Source: Spirochaetota bacterium (GTDB taxonomy: Bacteria > Spirochaetota > Spirochaetia > Treponematales > Treponemataceae). Taken from it: a DNA stretch of 6,682 bases. This document shows, in pieces, positions 1 to 5,750 of the stretch. Every line of letters starts with the position of its first letter. The first letter of the stretch is position 1. The position numbers and the translations under genes were made by a program. Where the stretch lies: positions 1 through 6,682 of the forward strand of contig JAKJFV010000089.1 of assembly GCA_022704725.1 (NCBI GenBank), given 5' to 3'. Under the pieces are notes generated by a model. The model searched no databases and was not told the DNA's origin. It saw nothing but the letters and a program-made list of their open reading frames with translations.

Positions 1-887
1 GGGAACGGCATCAATTATTTATTGAGCCTGAGAGTTTGGAAACCGACGAAATTTACTTAAACGGTTTTTCATCCTCGCTTCCCGAAGATGTTCAGGATGC
101 CTTTCTCCGCACCCTGCCCGGTTTTGAAAATGCAGTTGTTACCCGCCCCGGGTATGCAGTAGAGTACGATTATATTGATCCCACGCAGCTTTATCCTTCT
201 CTTGAGACAAAACTGGTAAGCGGTTTATTTTCGGCAGGACAAATAAATGGAACCTCCGGGTATGAAGAGGCAGCAGGTCAAGGTTTAGTTGCCGGTATTA
301 ATGCAGCCTTGCGTTCTAAATCGATAAACGATTCTTCCTTTAACTACGATCCATTAACGTTAAGCAGAAGTGAGGCTTATATTGGAGTTTTAATTGACGA
401 TCTTGTTACTCTTGGAACAAAAGAACCCTATAGAATGTTTACCGCGCGTGCAGAGTATAGAATGAATCTAAGGCATGATACTGCAAATGAACGGCTTTGT
501 GAAAAAGGCTATAAAGCAGGGCTAAAAACAAAGGAACAGTACGAATCTGTCTGCCGCGGTATTGCAGTAAAGCAGGAAATCTTAGAGCTTTTAAAGAAAA
601 AACCTCATGCTGAGAATCCTGGCTTTGATGCTGTTCTTTGGGAAGCTGCGCAAATTGATTATAAATATGAACATTATATTAATAAACAGGAAAAAAGAGT
701 TGAAAAATTGAAAAAGATGGAAAATTATCAAATAGGTGAAAATTTTGATTACTCAAAAATTTCCGGATTATCGAATGAATCAAGACAGAAACTGGAAAAA
801 ATACGGCCTCTTACTCTCGGTCAGGCTGGAAGAATTTCCGGAATAAGATCTTCTGATGTTATGCTGTTAATGATGTACTTAAAATAA
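1..887 (+). CDS. mnmG: MnmG (GidA), tRNA uridine-5-carboxymethylaminomethyl modification enzyme, C-terminal part
   Basis: The gene is cut by the left window edge; the first complete codon is at base 3 and about 294 residues remain before the TAA stop. MnmG is an FAD protein that works with the GTPase MnmE in the cytoplasm to place an aminomethyl-type group on the wobble uridine of certain tRNAs. Visible hallmarks are the opening RHQLFIEPE stretch, the NGFSSSLPEDVQ segment (fragment residues about 20-31), the GQINGTSGYEEAAGQG FAD-region motif (about 79-94), the LGTKEPYRMFTARAEYRMN block (about 137-155), and the C-terminal SGLSNE and GQAGRISGI helices that belong to the MnmE/tRNA-binding end. 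The TTG at base 36 is not the start, because homology continues upstream of it. Compared with the E. coli protein from memory, the segment between the RAEYR block and the YEHYI helix is about 40 residues shorter. The identity is secure. Confidence 0.97.
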   Translation, partial: ERHQLFIEPESLETDEIYLNGFSSSLPEDVQDAFLRTLPGFENAVVTRPGYAVEYDYIDPTQLYPSLETKLVSGLFSAGQINGTSGYEEAAGQGLVAGINAALRSKSINDSSFNYDPLTLSRSEAYIGVLIDDLVTLGTKEPYRMFTARAEYRMNLRHDTANERLCEKGYKAGLKTKEQYESVCRGIAVKQEILELLKKKPHAENPGFDAVLWEAAQIDYKYEHYINKQEKRVEKLKKMENYQIGENFDYSKISGLSNESRQKLEKIRPLTLGQAGRISGIRSSDVMLLMMYLK

Positions 888-894
888 TTATTTT
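881..894. repeat. 14-bp perfect AT palindrome at convergent gene ends
   Basis: AAAATAATTATTTT is its own reverse complement. It is centred exactly on the junction between the mnmG stop (885-887) and the opposite-strand stop of the adenosine deaminase gene (888-890), so it supplies both TAA codons. It could act as a weak bidirectional end signal, since each transcript would end in A-rich then U-rich sequence. However, it has no GC stem, so a true intrinsic terminator is doubtful. Confidence 0.5.
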
Positions 895-1805
895 TTGTAG
901 TCGTTTACCGAATTTGCAAGTAAGGTAATGACTTCCTGTTTTGTAAATAAACCGGCATTTACTAAATCTGCACACTGCTCGCTTACGGAGCGGTTAAAAA
1001 ACAGCAAGTCGTCAGTGGCAATTGAAACCTTAACACCTGATTGTACCAGTTTTTTTATTGGATGCTCTTCAAGTGATGGAACTGCCGAAAGCATAACATT
1101 GCTTGCAGGTGTGATGTTCAGGCGGACGTTCCGCTGCTTTATGAATTCAATTACTTTTTCATCCTGTGCAGCTCCAATTCCATGCTGTACTTCATCAAGA
1201 TCAAAATATTCTATAAAATCACGCACGGATTTTGCATCTGAAAATTCTCCGACATGAGCTTTCTTTTTGATGTTTAATCTGGATGCTGCATCAAAAATAT
1301 CTTTAAATTCATCTATGCCTTCCATAACTTCCGGTCCGTAGAGATCTATGCTTTTAAAAAGACCGCTTTCCATGCAGGCAGGAGCCCACTTTTTTATTTT
1401 TAATTTATCAAAAGTTTTTCCCATTCCTAATTCCGGCAGGAATGTTATTGAATTGGAAAATTTGGAAAGAATTTTTTCAATCATGGTAAGAAAGGTGTCA
1501 ATATTGTTGTTGCAATGGTGTACAAAACTAATATCTATGCTGCCTTCCAGGATAGTTACTCCGTCAGCTATTGCATCTTGTATTGAAAGTGTTATTAAAT
1601 CTTGAGCATCTTTTGCTGTTCTTGTTCTGGTTCTCGTATACATACCAATAACATCGTGCATTTCCTCGAGTCCGCTCATTTTGCGCGGAAAGTCCGGTAT
1701 ATAGAAGCCGGCCCATGGTACATAAGAGGCATAACGCATGCCTAAGTTTAAGTGGTTGTGTGCATCAACTTTTGGAAGCGACACAAAATCAGTTACAGAT
1801 ATCAT
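888..1805 (-). CDS. add: Adenosine deaminase-family metal hydrolase
   Basis: This 305-residue protein has the full set of adenosine deaminase active-site residues. These are the HxH metal pair H16 and H18 in DAHNHL, H184 and E187 in AHVGEF, H208 in QHGIG, and D265-D266 in SIATDD; TPASN (232-236) matches the family's CPTSN element. The spacing E187-H208 and H208-D265 (21 and 57 residues) agrees with classic adenosine deaminase as I recall it, whereas the N-terminal half is about 30 residues shorter and the C-terminal tail is also shorter. The likely reaction is hydrolytic deamination of (deoxy)adenosine to (deoxy)inosine in the cytoplasm for purine salvage. A related purine or aminodeoxyfutalosine substrate is possible. 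The ATG at 1805 has GGAG 10 nt upstream (minus strand, 1816-1819). A threefold Thr-Arg run lies at residues 57-62. There is no signal peptide. The family is secure; the exact substrate is less so. Confidence 0.85.
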   Translation of the reverse strand: MISVTDFVSLPKVDAHNHLNLGMRYASYVPWAGFYIPDFPRKMSGLEEMHDVIGMYTRTRTRTAKDAQDLITLSIQDAIADGVTILEGSIDISFVHHCNNNIDTFLTMIEKILSKFSNSITFLPELGMGKTFDKLKIKKWAPACMESGLFKSIDLYGPEVMEGIDEFKDIFDAASRLNIKKKAHVGEFSDAKSVRDFIEYFDLDEVQHGIGAAQDEKVIEFIKQRNVRLNITPASNVMLSAVPSLEEHPIKKLVQSGVKVSIATDDLLFFNRSVSEQCADLVNAGLFTKQEVITLLANSVNDYKK

Positions 1806-1833
1806 TTCAACACTACTCCAATTAGTATTTTTA

Positions 1834-1842
1834 AGTATAGCA
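1834..1842 (-). promoter_or_regulatory. Extended -10 promoter of the adenosine deaminase gene
   Basis: On the minus strand the sequence reads TGCTATACT, an extended -10 (TGn plus TATACT, 5 of 6 to consensus). It would start transcription near 1827 and give a leader of about 22 nt. Only a T-rich stretch (minus strand of 1856-1863) sits near the -35 position, so the extended element must carry recognition. The site lies inside an inverted repeat, AAGTAT-N3-ATACTT (1833-1847), which could be an operator. Confidence 0.5.
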
Positions 1843-1874
1843 TACTTTATATGAGAAAAAAAAGACTTAGCACT

Positions 1875-1890
1875 AAAAAATCAATTTTTT
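1875..1890. repeat. AT-only inverted repeat downstream of pepF
   Basis: AAAAAAT-CA-ATTTTTT forms a 7-bp A/T stem with a 2-base loop, 25 bp past the pepF stop on the minus strand. A tiny TTAG/CTAA stem (1867-1876) and an oligo-T run follow in the pepF reading direction. It may slow or end pepF transcription before the adenosine deaminase promoter, but with no G-C pairs it is a poor terminator. Some read-through into the next gene is likely. Confidence 0.3.
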
Positions 1891-1914
1891 CCAATACCTT
1901 AAATTGTGACCCGC

Positions 1915-3708
1915 TTAAAGAATTTTTTCAAGCTCATCAACAATATTTGAAAAAGTTTTTACTGCAGAAATAATAGGCTCTTCCGTTTCCATGTTTACCC
2001 CTGCAAGCTGCAGCGATTCCATAGGATAACGTGAACCTCCGGAAGATAAAAACCTAAAATAATCTTCCCGTTCTGCTTTAGAACCTTCTCTGACTCTTTT
2101 CGACAGGGCAAGAGAGGCGGAGATTCCAGTTGCATATTTATACACATAGAATGCATTATAAAAATGCGGAATCCTTAAGCCTTCAAGATCGCTCTCGTCT
2201 TCAAAAATCATTTCAGGACCAAAATAAGCTGTTAAAAGCTTTTTGTATTCATCACGAAGCACTTCTACAGAAAGCGGAACACCCGATTCTACAAGTTCAT
2301 GCGTTCTTTTTTCATATTCTGCGAACATGGTCTGACGGTATAACGTTGCAAGTATATCTGACGCCCTGCTGCATAATAAATAAGCTTTCATTTTATTATC
2401 GGCAGAATTCTCAAATAAATGATGAAAAAGTAAATCTTCATTAAACGTTGAAGCAACTTCGGCTTCAAATATTGTATAACTATACTGAATAAACGGATTT
2501 GACTTTGCAGAATAGTAGGAATGCATTGAGTGACCGCCCTCATGGGCAAGAGTGAACACATCTCTCAATACATCTTCTTTATAATTCATTAAAATATAGG
2601 GGTATCCGGTATATGCGCCTGCAGAAAATGCACCGCTTCTTTTTCCCTTGTTTTCGTATTTATCGACCCATCCGGATACTAGTCCTGAGCATAGAGCATC
2701 GGTATATTCTTGTCCTAAAGGGGCGAGCGATTGTCTTAATAGTTCAACTGCTTCGTTATACGGTGTTATTTTTTTTACTGATTGCACCAGTGGAACATAC
2801 ACATCATAATGGCGTAAATCCTCTGTTTTTAATACTTTTTTTCGTAAAGAATAATACTTATGAAGTGGTGCAAGATTATTTCTTATTGTTTGAATTAAAT
2901 TGTCATACACATCTATCGAAACTTTGTCGGGATAGAGTGCCGCCTCTATAGATGACTTGTATCCCCGTGCTCTTGCCTGATAAATGTCTAAATTGACGCT
3001 TCCTGAATAAAGAGCGGCTATGGTATTTTTATGTGAATTAAATGAAGTATAAAACTTGGTATACGCTTCCTTTCTGATATTACGGTCCGGACTTTCCATG
3101 AACACAGACCAGGTTGTCTGACTTAATGGTTCCTCTCCTTTGTCTGTTGTAACAAAACCGTAATCAATATCTACATTGGTCAGCATCGAAAAGGCTTTTT
3201 TTGCAGTCTGGCTGGATTCAATTTGAAGCGCAAAAAGTCTTTCTTCCTTTTCCGACAAAATATACGGCTTAAGTCTAAAAAGCTTTGAAAGGAATACTGA
3301 AAATTCGCTGTATTCCGGTTTTTTCATGCGGTTAAGAAATTCCTGATCGCTTAACGATTGAATTTCAGGTATAAAGAAACTGGTTCTTTCTTCTGCGGAC
3401 GAAGCAGCCATCATATAGCGGCCCTGCTTATCCTGATATTCAGAGTTTGCCGCATCGGTTGCAGTAAGGAGAAACGCGTAGGATCCTGCTTTTTCTGATA
3501 CTTCCTGTAGTAAACTATATTCTTGTAATGCTGACAGCATTTGTTCCGGGCTGTTAGTAAGCTTCCCTTTGTATTGTTCCAATGTTTTGCTTATTTCTGT
3601 AATTCTGATTATGTCTTTTTCCCATTCATCTGAAGTTTTGTATAAACTTGTCAAATCCCATGTGTCATGTACGGGTACTTCATTACGCAGGCGTATTTTT
3701 CTTTCCAT
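1915..3708 (-). CDS. pepF: Oligoendopeptidase F, M3-family zinc metallopeptidase
   Basis: A 597-residue protein of normal length for PepF (about 600), with no signal peptide, so a cytoplasmic enzyme that cuts short peptides. The N-terminus NEVPVHDTWDLTSLY is typical of the family. The zinc site is HEGGH (389-393), with the probable third ligand E417 in the following AEVAST element. Near the C-terminus, HFYNAFYVYKYATG (515-528) supplies the conserved tyrosines and histidine of the substrate cleft. An in-frame TTG 13 codons upstream (3747) would add residues with no family counterpart. It also lies within the predicted -35 hexamer and has no ribosome binding site, so the ATG at 3708 is preferred. 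No Shine-Dalgarno sequence precedes this ATG either, which fits a near-leaderless message. The gene is followed 109 bp later by the codirectional adenosine deaminase gene. Peptide recycling is the inferred role. Confidence 0.96.
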   Translation of the reverse strand: MERKIRLRNEVPVHDTWDLTSLYKTSDEWEKDIIRITEISKTLEQYKGKLTNSPEQMLSALQEYSLLQEVSEKAGSYAFLLTATDAANSEYQDKQGRYMMAASSAEERTSFFIPEIQSLSDQEFLNRMKKPEYSEFSVFLSKLFRLKPYILSEKEERLFALQIESSQTAKKAFSMLTNVDIDYGFVTTDKGEEPLSQTTWSVFMESPDRNIRKEAYTKFYTSFNSHKNTIAALYSGSVNLDIYQARARGYKSSIEAALYPDKVSIDVYDNLIQTIRNNLAPLHKYYSLRKKVLKTEDLRHYDVYVPLVQSVKKITPYNEAVELLRQSLAPLGQEYTDALCSGLVSGWVDKYENKGKRSGAFSAGAYTGYPYILMNYKEDVLRDVFTLAHEGGHSMHSYYSAKSNPFIQYSYTIFEAEVASTFNEDLLFHHLFENSADNKMKAYLLCSRASDILATLYRQTMFAEYEKRTHELVESGVPLSVEVLRDEYKKLLTAYFGPEMIFEDESDLEGLRIPHFYNAFYVYKYATGISASLALSKRVREGSKAEREDYFRFLSSGGSRYPMESLQLAGVNMETEEPIISAVKTFSNIVDELEKIL

Positions 3709-3718
3709 AATAGGTAAA

Positions 3719-3747
3719 AGTATATCAATATGTAATCGAAAAAACAA
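3719..3747 (-). promoter_or_regulatory. pepF promoter (near-leaderless)
   Basis: On the minus strand, TTGTTT (3742-3747) is followed after exactly 17 nt by TATACT (3719-3724), 5 of 6 to the -10 consensus. Only 10 nt separate this -10 from the pepF ATG, so the transcript should begin about 2-4 nt before the ATG or at it. The bases before the ATG (minus strand: TTTACCTATT) contain no Shine-Dalgarno sequence, consistent with leaderless initiation. Confidence 0.6.
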
Positions 3748-3756
3748 GGATGTAAT

Positions 3757-3762
3757 GAGGAG
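3757..3762 (+). promoter_or_regulatory. Possible ribosome binding site for an upstream alternative start
   Basis: GAGGAG lies 4 nt before an ATG at 3767 that is in frame with the small membrane-protein gene and would extend it by 16 residues. This is a better match to anti-Shine-Dalgarno than the site used by the preferred ATG at 3815. It could serve only a transcript that starts further upstream, because the obvious promoter (3770-3798) begins after it. It may be fortuitous. Confidence 0.3.
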
Positions 3763-3769
3763 AGAAATG

Positions 3770-3798
3770 TTGACAGTGCCTTATATTGATTGTAGTAT
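3770..3798 (+). promoter_or_regulatory. Promoter of the small membrane-protein gene
   Basis: A perfect -35 TTGACA (3770-3775) is followed after 17 nt by TAGTAT (3793-3798, 4 of 6 to TATAAT). Transcription would start near 3805, just before the GGAG ribosome binding site (3806-3809) of the ATG at 3815. The leader is only about 10 nt. The -35 hexamer is 22 bp from that of the divergent pepF promoter. Confidence 0.6.
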
Positions 3799-3814
3799 AA
3801 AAAACGGAGCTTAT

Positions 3815-4279
3815 ATGAAACAAAAACTGTGTTATTTTATTGCTTTATGTATGGCTTGTACTCTTGCTTCACAGGAATTTGATGCTTCAAAAATTGTTTT
3901 TTTTGAGAAAAACGTAGAGAATCAATATCAGTTTGTTCAAAATGACAGGACTCTTTCGACAGATGAAGCGCTTGATTTTTTTTTGCTGTGTCCGGAAAAT
4001 GAATCTGAAATTTTCTTTTATAAGAGCGCCCGGAGCTCAGGTCAAATAATGTCTGTATCAGGATTATCAATTGTTTCCGGAACTGCATTTTTCAGTCTGA
4101 TTACGCTTTTAACAGAAAAATCTGATGATTTTAAGGAAATTCAAATGTATGGTGCTCTAAGCGGTTCAATTATTTTCGTTGCCGGTATTATTTCTCTGCA
4201 GATTGCTTCTATGCGTTTGAAAAGAGCTCATAAAAATTACAATGTATATGTTATGGGACTTCCAGTCGGTGCCTTTTAA
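3815..4279 (+). CDS. Small exported or inner-membrane protein of unknown function
   Basis: I do not recognise a named family. The 154-residue product starts with a signal-type sequence: MKQK, then a hydrophobic core at residues 5-18, with a possible signal peptidase cut near TLA/S (18-19). C15 after LCMA gives only a poor lipobox, so lipoprotein processing is unlikely but possible. A polar region (20-75) follows, then two hydrophobic, glycine- and serine-rich helices at about 77-100 and 112-133. The tail is basic and contains an A-x-x-x-Y-N element (RAHKNYN, 137-143) of a kind I associate with small membrane proteins of spirochaetes and Bacteroidota. The ATG at 3815 is chosen because it gives a canonical signal peptide and has GGAG 5 nt upstream. 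In-frame ATGs at 3755 and 3767 are alternatives. Runs of 8 and 9 T (3897-3904, 3976-3984) lie in the coding sequence. The gene is transcribed alone, between pepF and the pyr operon. Confidence 0.75.
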   Translation: MKQKLCYFIALCMACTLASQEFDASKIVFFEKNVENQYQFVQNDRTLSTDEALDFFLLCPENESEIFFYKSARSSGQIMSVSGLSIVSGTAFFSLITLLTEKSDDFKEIQMYGALSGSIIFVAGIISLQIASMRLKRAHKNYNVYVMGLPVGAF

Positions 4280-4305
4280 TATATTATTGATGAGTTTCAA
4301 AAGTC

Positions 4306-4335
4306 TTGTACTCATGTATTTATCTGTGTTATAAT
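4306..4335 (+). promoter_or_regulatory. Promoter of the pyrBIC operon
   Basis: A perfect TATAAT (4330-4335) is preceded by TG at 4327-4328, making a full extended -10. A weak TTGTAC (4306-4311) sits 18 nt upstream. Transcription would start about 4341-4342, leaving roughly 35 nt to the pyrB ATG. The predicted start lies in CCAATTTGG (4339-4347), an odd palindrome, followed by TTTCGAAA (4350-4357). These are possible operator elements. There is no room for a terminator/antiterminator leader. Confidence 0.7.
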
Positions 4336-4375
4336 GCGCCAATTTGGAATTTCGAAAAAATAGTGAGGTTTAAGG

Positions 4376-5299
4376 ATGTTAAAAGGCAGGCATTTGATTG
4401 AGCCGGCGGATTTAAGTATTAAAGAAATTGATGAAATTTGTTCTTTAGCGGAGCAGATTCTTGTTGATCCGGCTGCATTTGCAGATGTTTGCCGGGGAAA
4501 GATTCTTGCTACGCTTTTTTTTGAGCCCAGCACAAGAACCCGTCTTTCTTTTGAAGCGGCGATGCTTCGTCTTGGCGGATCTTATCTTGGTTTTGCAGAT
4601 GCAGCAGGAAGTTCTACAACAAAAGGTGAGAGCTTATCTGATACAATACGTACAGTTGCCTCTTATACAGATGTTATTGCAATGAGAAATCCCAAGGAAG
4701 GTGCGGCCCTGCTTGCTTCAAAATATTCAGACATTCCTATTATAAATGCAGGAGACGGAGGACATCAGCATCCGACACAGACATTAACAGATTTGCTGAC
4801 TATAAGGTCTATAAAAGGCGGATTTAATGATTTAACTATAGGGTTATGCGGCGATTTAAAATTCGGCCGTACAGTACATAGTCTTGCAAAGGCAATGAGC
4901 AGGTATCAGCGTGTTAAATTTATTCTTATAAGTCCTTCAGAGCTTCAAATTCCCGAATACATAACAAGTCAGGTCTTTAAAAGATCGGGCATTGAGTATA
5001 GTACAGAAGAAAGACTGGAAGATGTTATAGGGGACCTGGATGTTTTATATATGACCAGGGTTCAAAAGGAACGGTTCTTTAACGAGCAGGACTATATCAG
5101 GCTCAAAGACAGTTATATTCTTGATAATGAGAAAATGAAGCTTGCTAAAAAGTCATTAATTGTTCTGCATCCATTGCCGCGTGTTAATGAAATTGCTCCT
5201 GAGGTTGACGATGATCCGAGAGCTGCGTATTTCAAACAGGTAAAGTTCGGTATGTATGCACGTATGGCTTTAATTGCGAAACTAACCGGCGCTATATAG
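4376..5299 (+). CDS. pyrB: Aspartate carbamoyltransferase catalytic chain
   Basis: PyrB joins carbamoyl phosphate and aspartate to give carbamoyl aspartate, the committed step of pyrimidine synthesis. The 307-residue length matches the E. coli catalytic chain (about 310). The carbamoyl phosphate loop is FEPSTRTRLSFE (49-60), with S80 and K83 in the following SSTTKGES loop. HPTQTLTDL (132-140), R165 in the KFGRTVHSL block, TRVQKERF (227-234, the aspartate-binding 240s loop) and LHPLPRVNEI (264-273) are all intact. The sequence ends with the normal DDDPRAAYF and GMYARMALI segments. GAGG (4365-4368) lies 7 nt before the ATG. It is the first gene of an operon with pyrI and pyrC. The presence of pyrI indicates a class B (c6r6-type) holoenzyme with allosteric control. 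The identification is secure. Confidence 0.98.
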   Translation: MLKGRHLIEPADLSIKEIDEICSLAEQILVDPAAFADVCRGKILATLFFEPSTRTRLSFEAAMLRLGGSYLGFADAAGSSTTKGESLSDTIRTVASYTDVIAMRNPKEGAALLASKYSDIPIINAGDGGHQHPTQTLTDLLTIRSIKGGFNDLTIGLCGDLKFGRTVHSLAKAMSRYQRVKFILISPSELQIPEYITSQVFKRSGIEYSTEERLEDVIGDLDVLYMTRVQKERFFNEQDYIRLKDSYILDNEKMKLAKKSLIVLHPLPRVNEIAPEVDDDPRAAYFKQVKFGMYARMALIAKLTGAI

Positions 5300-5303
5300 G
5301 AGG
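5298..5303 (+). promoter_or_regulatory. pyrI ribosome binding site overlapping the pyrB stop
   Basis: AGGAGG shares two bases with the pyrB TAG stop (5297-5299) and lies 6 nt before the GTG start of pyrI. Ribosomes ending pyrB would uncover or reuse this site, so the two chains are probably translationally coupled. The same site also serves an out-of-frame ATG at 5308, 4 nt away. Confidence 0.8.
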
Positions 5304-5309
5304 CTTAAT

Positions 5310-5750
5310 GTGCTCAATGTAGATACAATAAAAAATGGAATAGTAATTGATCATATACGTGCAGGTTCCGGTCCCCGCATATTTGCGTGGCTTGGTTTGG
5401 ATAAGGCCGATTATTGTGTTGCCCTCATTATGAATGTGCCCTCAAAAACACATGGACGCAAGGATATAATCAAAATTGACAGTATTATAAATATTGATTA
5501 TTCCGTTCTTGGTTTTATAGATCCGAATATAACTATAAACGTGGTTGTTGAAGAAAGAATTACAAAAAAAATTAATTTAACGCTCCCTGAGCGGGTAGAA
5601 AATGTTATCAGCTGTAAAAATCCGCGCTGTATAACGAGTACGGAAAAATATATTCCGCATGTGTTTAAACTAGTTGATAAACGCAGAGCAGAGTACTGCT
5701 GCGAGTACTGTGATGAACTTTACAGGGCTGGAATTGGCGAAGTAATGTAA
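5310..5750 (+). CDS. pyrI: Aspartate carbamoyltransferase regulatory chain
   Basis: PyrI binds nucleotide effectors and links catalytic trimers into the allosteric holoenzyme. The 146-residue protein shows both domains. The N-terminal nucleotide domain has VIDHI (12-16) and GRKDIIKI (49-56). By alignment to E. coli, D14, H15, K55 and K87 correspond to D19, H20, K60 and K94 of the CTP/ATP site. The C-terminal zinc domain has C102-x4-C107 and C131-x2-C134, with exactly the E. coli spacing (109, 114, 138, 141). The GTG start is forced: no other start codon lies between the upstream in-frame stop (5283-5285) and the conserved DTIKNGIVIDHI region, and AGGAGG is 6 nt upstream. An ATG at 5308 overlaps it out of frame. 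Compared with E. coli, the N-terminus is about five residues shorter and the C-terminal tail slightly shorter. The identification is secure. Confidence 0.97.
   Translation: MLNVDTIKNGIVIDHIRAGSGPRIFAWLGLDKADYCVALIMNVPSKTHGRKDIIKIDSIINIDYSVLGFIDPNITINVVVEERITKKINLTLPERVENVISCKNPRCITSTEKYIPHVFKLVDKRRAEYCCEYCDELYRAGIGEVM

Noticed and set aside
36..38. TTG at 36 as a start of mnmG
   Set aside because: The frame is open to the left edge and the upstream residues (RHQLFIEPE) are conserved MnmG sequence, so the gene simply begins outside the window.
943..962. GTAAAT/ATTTAC hairpin near the end of the adenosine deaminase gene
   Set aside because: It has six A/T-rich pairs with an 8-nt loop and no following T-run, and lies inside coding sequence; most likely chance.
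928..1605. Plus-strand open frames opposite the adenosine deaminase gene
   Set aside because: They are antisense shadows of a gene with intact catalytic motifs and show no family features of their own.
2130..2951. Plus-strand open frames opposite pepF
   Set aside because: They lie antisense to a full-length, well-conserved peptidase gene, and the translations are low-complexity with no recognisable motif.
3709..3747. In-frame TTG start at 3747 extending PepF by 13 residues
   Set aside because: The extra residues do not fit the PepF N-terminus, there is no ribosome binding site, and the TTG lies within the predicted -35 hexamer.
4277..4286. TAATATATTA palindrome at the stop of the small membrane-protein gene
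   Set aside because: It is only 10 bp of A/T and is expected often in such AT-rich DNA; no terminator-like stem or T-run accompanies it.
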